DNA of 64,000 bases from Xylogone sp. PMI_703. Lineage: Eukaryota; Ascomycota; Leotiomycetes. Each line of letters opens with the position of its first letter. The first letter of the stretch is position 1. The stretch lies in contig JAJTUQ010000017.1 of the NCBI GenBank assembly GCA_021399445.1, positions 123,581 to 187,580 of the forward strand, read 5' to 3'. The notes beneath the pieces are model-generated. The model did no database searches. It was not told the origin of the DNA and saw nothing but the letters and a program-made list of their open reading frames with translations. This document shows, in pieces, positions 12,292-20,429 of the stretch. The position numbers were made by a program, and so were the translations under genes.

Positions 12292-13162
12292 GTCAAATAC
12301 ATAGAGAATCATCCACTAAACGAGCTAGTATAAGCTTCCGAATTAATTGAATCAATTGGTTTTGAAGACCTCTGCACTCAATTCCAATTAGAATAGATGT
12401 AATTAATAGGTGGCGTAGCTAGAGTCAATTAAATTGTTGCGCATTTCTAATTTTGGCTAGTGTAGCCAGTAGCGCAAATTTTTGGAGAAAATACGGACTG
12501 TATGACTAGTCATCAAAAAATGTTGTACGATTACGGCTGTAAATACTGGAGTGTAACCGTAATACAGTAATACTGCAGTATTTGCCGTATTTCACACGGT
12601 ATACATCAAAAAATACCCCTGTAAAAATTTCTCTTGGCGGTTATGCAGTACGGCCTCTAGCGTGTGGCCCGAGCGTTTTGCACGGCGTGCGCACTACTGG
12701 CTACACTGATTTTGGCTTCAAAATGGGTGGCGAGTACTAGGGGTGGCGAGTAGCCGGGGGTCTGTCTTACCTATTACAGACATATCTAACTGGCTAACCT
12801 AATAAGTCAGCTCCAGTCTCAACTCCGGTTGTTAAAGTCCTCTATTCCTGTGATCAGTGATCACGGTGAGCATTTCGCTGGATCACGCCGAGCACGGTCA
12901 AGGGCGGCGGCACTTGAAAGGATCACAGAGCCGCGCAAGCCGTGGTCATTGTCACGGGTAGGTAAGACTGGGCGAAGCTTAGGCACAGCGGATCATGTGT
13001 ATCTTGCGCGGCTGGGGCTAATTTTACTAACGTTAATTACTGAAGTTGACCTAACACATACGTCCGGAAGTACGGAAGTACGTACTCGTATTCCCGGCAA
13101 CTTTCCCACTCCGGCAAATTTCCCACTTTTTTACCCCTGACCACCACACTTCAACCATCAAT
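12292..13162. other. Unassigned spacer, probably DNA-transposon ends
   Basis: No convincing gene. The open frame at 12829-13140 has no recognisable protein character. The first part probably holds the 3' end of the interrupted pogo element. A 12-bp repeat gggtggcgagta occurs at 12726-12737 and 12742-12753, and a tandem cggaagta pair at 13065-13080. Such short repeats are typical near fungal pogo termini. 13081-13162 looks like the 5' leader of the next transposase. Confidence 0.45.
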
Positions 13163-13834
13163 ATGAAAGTCAACGAAGCTTCAATTCAAGAGGTGATTGC
13201 AGATTTGAAATCGCAAAAGAAGCCTAATTTTAGTGCTATAGCTAAAAAGTATGGCCTTGAGCGTATTACCCTCGCAAAGCGATATGACAGTCAACATATC
13301 TCCATGAAGATTGTCATGTTTACTTATAGACAATGACTTAATAACGCTTAAGAAGGTGTTCTAATCAAGTATATTAACTACTTTACTGACCGAAGAATAT
13401 CTCTGACTAGTCAAATTGTTCATAATCTGGCGAAGAAAATCATACAAGGATTTGTCGGGAAAAACTAAGTAGAAGAATTTATGAAGTGTTACAAAAAGGA
13501 GATTATAAGTGTTTATTTACGAAATATAGATTATTATAAAGTCAAATCCGAATACAAACTGATATTTGAGCATTTTTATCAGTTAATTAAGTATTGTTTT
13601 ATGTGTTATAAGCTAATATATATTCTAATAGTCAATTATTAACCGAAGTTTATGTAGTCATCCTTTAGTATCAAAAAACATCATATTTAGTCTGAAAACA
13701 TATATAATATCAATGAAAAAAGGTTCTTGCTTAGATTTATAAAATCTTCTAAACAAATTATGACAGTTTAAGTCCTCAAATCCGGTAAAGTTCATAATAC
13801 ATAAGATAGGAGTAGAAAGTTCTTTATTATATTA
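13163..13834 (+). pseudogene. pogo/Fot-like transposase, N-terminal half, RIP-broken and truncated
   Basis: ATG at 13163 opens a frame reading ASIQEVIADLKSQKKPNFSA then IAKKYGLERITL, the N-terminal helix-turn-helix of fungal pogo transposases. The frame continues through RIP stops with TDRRISLTSQIVHNLAKKI, VGKN-stop-VEEFMK, and ENIYNINEKRFLL. The last matches the first DDE motif (NIYNMDEKGFLL) with catalytic Asp changed to Asn. It is cut at 13834 by gypsy G. The expected second half is not found beyond 21036. Base composition is normal up to about 13300 and AT-rich afterwards. Confidence 0.75.
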
Positions 13835-14441
13835 TGTAACGTTCCTACTAGGGTATGGGGTTATCTATCACTCAAATGATAGATGAAGGTAAAGGGCAAG
13901 AGAATAACTTCACAAAGCTTAGGGTAGTTACTATGAAATGCAGGTATGCTGTAAATCAATTGAGTTGAGCACGAAGCTCCTATCTACTGTGAGTTCTATC
14001 TACTTATATAGAGAGTGAATTTCCTTCGAGTCCCATTGATCCCATCGATCCCCCTGGGGATCCATGGGATCCATGGGATCCGCTTATCTAATCCAGGTGC
14101 TCGCTTAATCGCTAGTACTAGCTTTTTACACGTACGAGCAAATCGCTAGCACAAGCGGAAAGGTAGTACTATTTCTCCGATAGTACTACCACTTAGCTAG
14201 TACAACCAAAGGGTTAGTACTATAATTCCGATAGTACTATCCTTTAGCTTGTACAACCCTTTTTATAGTACTAGTGTTGAACTTGTACTATCCTTTCGCT
14301 AGTACTAGTAATGCGATAGTACTAGCGATACCATAACCAAGTCCCGGATAGCCGTCTTAACTTATACTTATTTAACTAAGGCGACGGCTATAGAGGCCTT
14401 ATACTTTAGGTCGCTTGTCACAACCCTGCGGGGTCGTGACA
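13835..14441 (-). repeat. 3' LTR of gypsy G
   Basis: 607 bp. It contains a minus-strand TATATAAG box near 14003-14011, several GTACTAG/CTAGTAC palindromes, and a U5 hairpin ATCTATCA-CTCAAA-TGATAGAT at about 13864-13885. An inverted CGG-N4-CCG site is at 14345-14354. It lacks the 22 transition changes seen in the partner LTR. Confidence 0.95.
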
Positions 14442-14455
14442 CTATCCCCTTCCTA
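14442..14455 (-). other. Polypurine tract of gypsy G
   Basis: Minus strand aggaaggggatag lies immediately before the 3' LTR (TGTCACGACC), the expected plus-strand primer site for reverse transcription. The same purine run precedes the 3' LTR of element D (aggaaggggatag) and, in mutated form, element B. Confidence 0.75.
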
Positions 14456-14531
14456 GCTTAGCTTCGTCCCGGAGCTTATAACTAGGACATGGAAGACCTC
14501 ATAACAATCCAAACCTTCCTTCCTTTCCATC

Positions 14532-15161
14532 ATGTCCCCTAAGCGTGGACTTGAACAAAATTATAGCGAAGCCGTACGGAAACGAAAGAAGGAAGCCTTG
14601 CCAAAATTATCGGCCCGTGTTGAAGATACTGGGATCAAAATGTCTCCTTGTAGTAGATGCGAAAAGAAAAAACTAACGTGTTGGGTCGCTCCAGATTCGT
14701 TGAGATGCTCGGAATGCATCAAGGCAGGCAACAGCACGAAATGTGATGTTCATGGCCCTTCAGCTGCCGATTGGGAGGCGCTTAGTCGCGAGGAGCGAAA
14801 ACTTTCGGAGGATTGGGAGAAGGCCAACTCCTTGTGGTTGGAAACCCAACAGAAGGCCATCGAGGCTCAGGCAAAGGTCCTTCGCCTTAACAAACAGCGT
14901 GAAATGTTCAGGACACGCGCAGCTGAGATGCTTCGTCGGGGTCTGAAATCGCTGGACGAACTAGATGCTGTTGAGGAGAAAGAGAGGCTCGAGAAAGAGA
15001 AGGAAAAGGAAACGCCGCAACAATCGGAAACTACTCAGCCGGCGGAGGCTGGGCCTTTCGAGGCTTTCCCTTCCGACGCTGATTTCTTTGCTTATGCCGA
15101 TGTTCCGTTCGATCCGTCCTGGCTTGCTTCGCCCGTTCGTACTCCTCCAGGAGCTCACTAG
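14532..15161 (+). CDS. Antisense ORF: small Zn2Cys6 coiled-coil protein carried by gypsy G
   Basis: 209 residues, opposite to gag-pol, between pol and the 3' LTR; ATG in context catcATGTCC, 91 bp from the LTR. Cys at 40, 43, 50, 59, 62 and 71 give C-x2-C-x6-C-x8-C-x2-C-x8-C, within the fungal Zn(II)2Cys6 (Gal4-type) consensus. A basic stretch (RKRKK, 16-20) could be a nuclear signal. Residues 80-165 are charged and heptad-like, probably a dimerising coiled coil. The tail DADFFAYADVPFDPSWL is acidic/aromatic, like an activation segment. The last 131 bp overlap the pol C-terminus tail to tail. Decayed homologues sit at the same place in A, B, D and E. A DNA-binding role is inference; I know of no characterised homologue. 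Confidence 0.8.
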   Translation: MSPKRGLEQNYSEAVRKRKKEALPKLSARVEDTGIKMSPCSRCEKKKLTCWVAPDSLRCSECIKAGNSTKCDVHGPSAADWEALSREERKLSEDWEKANSLWLETQQKAIEAQAKVLRLNKQREMFRTRAAEMLRRGLKSLDELDAVEEKERLEKEKEKETPQQSETTQPAEAGPFEAFPSDADFFAYADVPFDPSWLASPVRTPPGAH

Positions 15162-17859
15162 AGTTGGTAAGGTGTTCCTCTGGTTCCCAGGTGTCTAACC
15201 ATCCGTATTCTTCCCATTCCTTCCATCTGACCAAGTATTGTTTCTTGTTCCTTACTAACTTGTCGTCTAGGATTTCTTCGACTTCCCATTCCATATTTGG
15301 GTCCCATTCCAGCTCTAAGTCTGGAGCTGGCGGCGATCCAAGTGGTGCTTTTTCTAGTACGGCTGCATGAAATACTGGGTGTATTCGCATGGTGTTAGGG
15401 AGTTCTAGTTTATATGTCAGATTTCCCAGTTTCTTTTTGATTTTGTATGGTCCAATCTTTTTCCAGTCTAATTTATCGCTCGGTCTTGTTGTTTTGATAA
15501 ATCTGCGGATGATATAAACTTTATCCCCTTCTTCAAGCTCAGGTTCCATACTGTGCTTTTGATCGTAGTATTTCTTCATGCGTTCTTGTGCGAATTTGAT
15601 GTCGTACTTCAAGCGATTGTGGATTTTTTCCAATTCGTCTGCTCGCTGTTCAGCCGTCTTGGAAATGTTTCTTACCTCCGCTTTTATGAAGTGGGTTTGG
15701 GCTTCGTAGCCATAATTCGCAAAGAAAGGCGTAACTTTAGTAGTTTCACTCTTTGCGCTATTATACGCTAGTTGCGCCATTGGTAAGAGATCTTTCCAAT
15801 TTGACTGCTTATAATCCACGTAACAGCGAAGATAGGCTCCTATGATCTGGTTGACTCGCTCGGTCTGTCCGTCTGTCTGAGCCCATCCCTTCGTGGCGAT
15901 TTTCCTTTTGATGCCTAATCTCTTGCAGATTGCTTCCCAGAATTTCGACGTAAAGAGCTTGTCTCTGTCCGAAATAATTTCTGCTGGGATGCCATGGTCC
16001 GCTATGACCCTGGAAATCGTGATTTCCGCTAAATCCTCGGCCGTCCACGTTTCCTTCCATGGCAACATGATGGAGTACTTCGTAAGTCTATCGACTATGG
16101 TGAGGATTGAGTCATAGTGATCTTCATCCGGTCCGTTGGCACTTCTTGATGGGGGTAATCCTGTGATGAAATCCCATGAAATAGAAGTCCAAGGCTTTTC
16201 TGGTATCTGAAGAGGCATTAATTGTCCTACAGGCTTCTTTCTTGATGTTCTAGCCCTGTGACAAACGTTGCAGTTATTGACGACTTTAGTGACTTCCTGC
16301 TGGAGTTTGAAGATAAAGAATTCCCGTTGCAGTCTGTTCTTGGTCTTTGTGATTCCTTGATGACCATGCGTGGGCAATTCGTGTTGTTCTTTCACGAACT
16401 CCTGGGCGATTGATGGTGGGATGAATACTCTCCCGTCCTTCAGCCAAATGCCTGGAAATTCCTGATCTTCGAGCCAGCCGGCCTCGGGATCCTTAGAGAT
16501 TTCTTTCTCTTCTGCAGTGGCTAACTTAATCCTTTCTAGCCATTCTTCGTCAATAACCTGCGTGACCGCTAATACTTGTGCGTGGTTAAGGCGCAAGGTG
16601 TCGCCTTCCTTTTTAAACATGGTGAATTCTTGCTTAGAACTTCCTTCCATGTAGTCTGGTCGCCTGCTCAGAGCATCGGCCCTAGCATTCTCTGATCCTT
16701 GGACATGGCGAATCCTGAAATCGTATTGTGCTAACGTTTCGTACCAGCGCACTTGTCTACTGTTGAGATCTTTAGTGGTCATGAAGGTTGTTAGATTCTT
16801 GTGGTCCGATAGAATCTCAAATGGATGTTTGGCACCACATAAGTAAACCTTCCAATGCTTGCAGCAATCTACGATGGCCAAGAGTTCCTTCTCGTAGATG
16901 TCATAGTTTAACTCTGCTGGAATAAACTTTCGAGAGTGGAAGGCCACCGGCCTCCAACGTCCTTTGTCATCCCTTTGTGACAAGACTCCACTCAACGCCC
17001 TACCTGAGGCGTCTGTTTCCAGTAAGTATGGTTTCTCGGGATCGGCATGGGCCAGTATTCGGTCTTCGTCGAACTGATCTTTAACCTCTTGGAGGGCTCT
17101 CTCCTGCCTCTCTTCCCAAACGAAGGGTGTATCTTTCTTCGTTAATTCCGTCAACGGGCCGGCTATTTTCGAGTAAGCCGTCACGTAACGTCTATAGTAA
17201 TTGGCAAGTCCGTTAAACTGTTGGACTTCCTTGACCGTCTTTGGAGTAGGCCATTCTCTGATGGCTTTTACTTTCTCCGGGTCCATTCGGAATCCTTTGT
17301 CCGAAACTATTTCACCTAGGAATTTCACTTCTGTCGCGTTGAACTGGCACTTAGCTAGCTTACACTTCATGTCGTTATCGATCAATGCCTTAAGTACAGT
17401 ACGAACGTGCTGTCTGTGTTCTTCCAACGTCTTGGAATAAATCAAGATGTCATCCAAATACACTACTACAAAGCGATCCAAATACGGTCTCAAGATCGTA
17501 TTGCTCACTTTCTGCATAGTCGCTGGTGCATTCGTCAGACCAAAAGGCATGACCAAAGGCTCATAAAGTCCATACTTGGTTCGAATGGCAGCGTACTGCT
17601 CGTGTCCCTCCTTGATCCTTATCAAGTTGAATCCTGCGGCGAAGTCTAATTTCGTGAAATATCTGGCTCCAATGAGCACATCTCGTATACCGTCAATACG
17701 AGGTAATGGGTATCTGTTTTTTATGGTTTTGCTGTTTAAATTTCTGTAATCTCCACATGGTCTTCCCCGGGGGTCGTCTGGCTTTGGCGCCCATATCAAT
17801 GGCGCTCCCCACGAAGAGCTCGACTCCCTGTAGAAGCTCTTCGCGGTCTGTTCATCCAG
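15031..17859 (-). CDS. pol of gypsy G: RT, RNase H, integrase, chromodomain
   Basis: The frame is continuous with gag-PR, downstream of the UGA at 17860-17862. The first ATG is at 17799, but residues encoded upstream (LDEQTAKSFYRESSSSWGAP) belong to the RT N-terminus, so readthrough is the likely route. Counting from that Met: RT has LDFAAG (51-56) and YLDD (114-117). RNase H has ETDAS (261-265). Integrase has a His-His-Cys-Cys zinc site (H473, H478/480, C510, C513) and DDE residues D543, D611, E647. A chromodomain (WEVEEILDDK to ELLEEYE) is at about 838-888, followed by a basic tail encoded opposite the antisense ORF. All catalytic residues are intact, so this copy could be active. Confidence 0.93.
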   Translation of the reverse strand: MDEQTAKSFYRESSSSWGAPLIWAPKPDDPRGRPCGDYRNLNSKTIKNRYPLPRIDGIRDVLIGARYFTKLDFAAGFNLIRIKEGHEQYAAIRTKYGLYEPLVMPFGLTNAPATMQKVSNTILRPYLDRFVVVYLDDILIYSKTLEEHRQHVRTVLKALIDNDMKCKLAKCQFNATEVKFLGEIVSDKGFRMDPEKVKAIREWPTPKTVKEVQQFNGLANYYRRYVTAYSKIAGPLTELTKKDTPFVWEERQERALQEVKDQFDEDRILAHADPEKPYLLETDASGRALSGVLSQRDDKGRWRPVAFHSRKFIPAELNYDIYEKELLAIVDCCKHWKVYLCGAKHPFEILSDHKNLTTFMTTKDLNSRQVRWYETLAQYDFRIRHVQGSENARADALSRRPDYMEGSSKQEFTMFKKEGDTLRLNHAQVLAVTQVIDEEWLERIKLATAEEKEISKDPEAGWLEDQEFPGIWLKDGRVFIPPSIAQEFVKEQHELPTHGHQGITKTKNRLQREFFIFKLQQEVTKVVNNCNVCHRARTSRKKPVGQLMPLQIPEKPWTSISWDFITGLPPSRSANGPDEDHYDSILTIVDRLTKYSIMLPWKETWTAEDLAEITISRVIADHGIPAEIISDRDKLFTSKFWEAICKRLGIKRKIATKGWAQTDGQTERVNQIIGAYLRCYVDYKQSNWKDLLPMAQLAYNSAKSETTKVTPFFANYGYEAQTHFIKAEVRNISKTAEQRADELEKIHNRLKYDIKFAQERMKKYYDQKHSMEPELEEGDKVYIIRRFIKTTRPSDKLDWKKIGPYKIKKKLGNLTYKLELPNTMRIHPVFHAAVLEKAPLGSPPAPDLELEWDPNMEWEVEEILDDKLVRNKKQYLVRWKEWEEYGWLDTWEPEEHLTNSSELLEEYERAKQARTDRTEHRHKQRNQRRKGKPRKAQPPPAE

Positions 17860-17862
17860 TCA
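17809..17862 (-). promoter_or_regulatory. Putative stop-codon readthrough signal (UGA-CUG plus stem-loop)
   Basis: In element sense, gag-PR ends at UGA (17862-17860) followed by CUG. Thirteen nt downstream an 11-bp stem, CCGCGAAGAGC with GCTCTTCGTGG (one G-U pair), encloses a 16-nt loop (plus-strand 17809-17846). The frame continues without any other interruption into RT. The stop is conserved in copies A, D and E (TGA CTA, TGA CTA, TGA CTG) and is TAA in B. The stem is recognisable in each. UGA with a 3' CUA/CUR and a downstream structure is a known readthrough context; its use here is inferred. Confidence 0.65.
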
Positions 17863-20400
17863 CTCCCTCAGGATCTCATCCCTGGCGGGATTCGTTCCAT
17901 AAATAGGTCCATATGAAGGGGTTGCACCTTCTTGGAGAATGATTTCGTGATCCCATTCTTTGTGTGGGGGTAAAGCTGCGTCCTTCGGTCGCGGAGTGAA
18001 TAACTCACGACAGTCTTGGTATTCTTCCGGGAGAGCGTCCAGTTTATTCTGGAGGTCATCCTGAGCAAGTTCAACAGCAAAAACATCTTGCGCGGGCCAT
18101 TCCTTTGGTCCAGCGCCGCAGTGGCATTTAAATGTCAATTTCTTTGTTTTCCAGTTGACGTTTGGGTCATGGAATTCTAACCAAGGTTGTCCCAGGATGA
18201 TATCTTCCTTTCCAAGGGAGGAAACCTCAAACCGGATTTGTTCTTGGTGGTTTCCAATCCTCATGGTGAGGGGTTTAGTTCTTGCGAACACTCCTTCCTT
18301 TGCTAATGAGCCGTCGGCCATTCGTAGGGGCCGATTATAGACTTCAGTCTGTGCGTCTATCATCCTAGCAGCTCGTGGCGAGATTAGGTTAATCTGGCTT
18401 CCCGAATCCACTAAGGCTCTAAGGTTTCCGTTGCCAAACTTAACATCCAACCGGATGGCTTCTCCTTCGCCAACTTTAAACACATCGGAAGCGAATTCCG
18501 TATTGAACTCCTCCTCCCGGGTCATTTGAGGCGGTGCCCTTCTCCTGGGTTTTCTGATATTGAAGGGGTTATTGACACGTCTAGTTGGAGTCATCCATTC
18601 CGTGTCGATCTCGTAGTAATGGCCTATTCCATAACCATAAAGTTGTTCCCTTCGTTCTTCGCGGAAGGTGATGCCTTGGCGAGGTTCTCGTCGTGCCCAG
18701 TACGTTTTTTCCTCGTCCTCATGGTACGCAACCCACGCGTGGGAGTCCAGTCTTGGGGGCCGCATGTTTTTCCCTAGTACATAGACTACAGGATCATCGT
18801 GGAGCAGGCCACTAACAGCGATTTTTTCGAAGTTGGTCCACACCACTCTTACGATCATTCCCAGCTTCCAAAAACTGTACTGGAGAATTCCTTCTCTTTG
18901 GATCGGCATATCCCACAAGATATTTCGCTCGATCATCCTCCAGGTTTCTATGTGATTTCCATCGGGCAAGGTGGCCATGCTAACCAATATCATTCGCTCT
19001 CCTACTTGGGGTTGGTTCGTCAGGTAAGGCTGGGCGATGAAATCTTCTCGCTCGACATGTTTAGACAGCTCTGGACCCCAGACGTTTTTCTGAAAAGATT
19101 CCTTTGCTATTCTTTGGTAAGGTTCTGACTCTTTAGGTGTTGTGTATGGAGAATACACTGGTGAAATTCTGGCACGTTTCTTTCCTTTTTTGGAGTTCCA
19201 TTTAACTTTTCCAAACGCTGGTTCGCTGACATCCGTCTCCATGCTATAATCTTCCCGGATCATAGGGATTCCTCCGTACACAGGCTGGTTTCCCAAACTC
19301 GAGAGGCTGGCAGTATCCCAGTATTCTTCAGGGGGAAAATTGTCTGGGAGAGCGGTTCCCGAGTCCCGTCGCTCTCCTTCTTCCGCAGCTGATATTAAGA
19401 CATCCAGCTTGCTCGTGGTTGGAGAGAAAACTCCTGAAGACGTCTGGCTCCCTGCCTCGTTGTCTTCTGCTGACCATACCATGGATACGGTCTTGACTTC
19501 TTTGGACTTTCCTTTGTCTTTGTCACCATGCTCCGAGGCCCTGTGTCCTGCCTGGCCACACCTGAAGCAAAGGTTTTTCTCTCTTCGTTCCTTATATTGC
19601 TCAGGAGTAAGATCGAACTTCTTCTTTCCTTTTCCTTTGGTGTTCGATTTCCCGTTCCTCTTGCTTCCCGTGAGTGCCTTCACATCCGCTGTTTCTTTTT
19701 TCTTATGGGATCCTTTTTGCTCTTTTTTGTCGGAGAAAGCCCTTTTTTCTAGCTTGCGTTCATAATGTCGATTATCAAACTGAACAGCTTTATAGATCAT
19801 ATCGCTCAGGGTTTTGGGCCTTTCGTCGAGTCGGGCAATGTCGTCCTTTACTTCTTCCTTGAGGCTGTTGTAAAAGGCATCCTTCAAGTCTTCATCGCTA
19901 TAAGTCGTAAGGACAGCGTATCTTCTGAATTCTGCTGCATGGTGGGAGGCCGAGCCCTTTTGTCGGATGCTGTGTACTTTTCTTTTAGCATCGGCCACTT
20001 CATTGATATCACCGAAGACGGGCGTGACCTCTCTCCAAAAGTCTTCAACGGACTTAAACAATTGTTTTGTGGAGGCCCAACAATGGGTCTTGTCTGTCGT
20101 GGATAAATAGTTTTCAAGGTAGGGTCTCATCCAATCGAAGGCAGTTCCTTCTAGGTAGGAGGCGATCCAAAGGATCCGGTTGACGTCGTCGGCAAACCGA
20201 TCCTTATTAAAGAACAAGTACAGGGTAGCTTGCATCTTGAAGACTTTGAACTTGCTTCGTTCACCCTTGAACCTCATGGGCAAGCCCACCTTTGGGGTTC
20301 TTTCCACTTCCTGTTCTCGCATTGGGGTGTCTCGTTCCTCCGGGTTGGGGTTGCCCTGTTCCTCCGGCTTGGGAATTAAGTCTGAAGATTCTCCGGCCAT
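17860..20400 (-). CDS. gag-protease polyprotein of gypsy G
   Basis: The ATG at 20400 (ACCATGGCC, a good start context) is chosen over an upstream in-frame TTG at 20427; it gives 846 residues ending at the UGA at 17860. The capsid-like region lies in about the first 230 residues. A zinc knuckle CFRCGQAGHRASEH (C278, C281, H286, H291) has His instead of the usual fourth Cys. An unusually long middle region (about 300-640) has no domain I recognise. Protease has LVDSGSQINLIS (Asp 665). The last part (HEIILQEGATPSYGPIYG) is the start of the RT fold, so the stop falls inside RT rather than at a domain border. The frame is intact. Confidence 0.92.
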   Translation of the reverse strand: MAGESSDLIPKPEEQGNPNPEERDTPMREQEVERTPKVGLPMRFKGERSKFKVFKMQATLYLFFNKDRFADDVNRILWIASYLEGTAFDWMRPYLENYLSTTDKTHCWASTKQLFKSVEDFWREVTPVFGDINEVADAKRKVHSIRQKGSASHHAAEFRRYAVLTTYSDEDLKDAFYNSLKEEVKDDIARLDERPKTLSDMIYKAVQFDNRHYERKLEKRAFSDKKEQKGSHKKKETADVKALTGSKRNGKSNTKGKGKKKFDLTPEQYKERREKNLCFRCGQAGHRASEHGDKDKGKSKEVKTVSMVWSAEDNEAGSQTSSGVFSPTTSKLDVLISAAEEGERRDSGTALPDNFPPEEYWDTASLSSLGNQPVYGGIPMIREDYSMETDVSEPAFGKVKWNSKKGKKRARISPVYSPYTTPKESEPYQRIAKESFQKNVWGPELSKHVEREDFIAQPYLTNQPQVGERMILVSMATLPDGNHIETWRMIERNILWDMPIQREGILQYSFWKLGMIVRVVWTNFEKIAVSGLLHDDPVVYVLGKNMRPPRLDSHAWVAYHEDEEKTYWARREPRQGITFREERREQLYGYGIGHYYEIDTEWMTPTRRVNNPFNIRKPRRRAPPQMTREEEFNTEFASDVFKVGEGEAIRLDVKFGNGNLRALVDSGSQINLISPRAARMIDAQTEVYNRPLRMADGSLAKEGVFARTKPLTMRIGNHQEQIRFEVSSLGKEDIILGQPWLEFHDPNVNWKTKKLTFKCHCGAGPKEWPAQDVFAVELAQDDLQNKLDALPEEYQDCRELFTPRPKDAALPPHKEWDHEIILQEGATPSYGPIYGTNPARDEILRE

Positions 20401-20429
20401 GGTACCTTCGAGTTTCAAGGTGTTCAAAG

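Noticed and set aside
12829..13140. 103-codon plus-strand open frame of normal base composition
   Set aside because: Low-complexity Arg/Ser wording, no recognisable motif, overlaps the leader of a pogo transposase and short tandem repeats. Openness is explained by the higher GC.
13835..14441. Regular short palindromes in LTRs suggesting a CRISPR-like array
   Set aside because: The spacing is irregular and the units are LTR-internal GTACTAG/CTAGTAC motifs; the context is eukaryotic.
20427..20427. Upstream TTG as start of gag (adds nine residues)
   Set aside because: The ATG at 20400 has a good context and matches the start in D and E.
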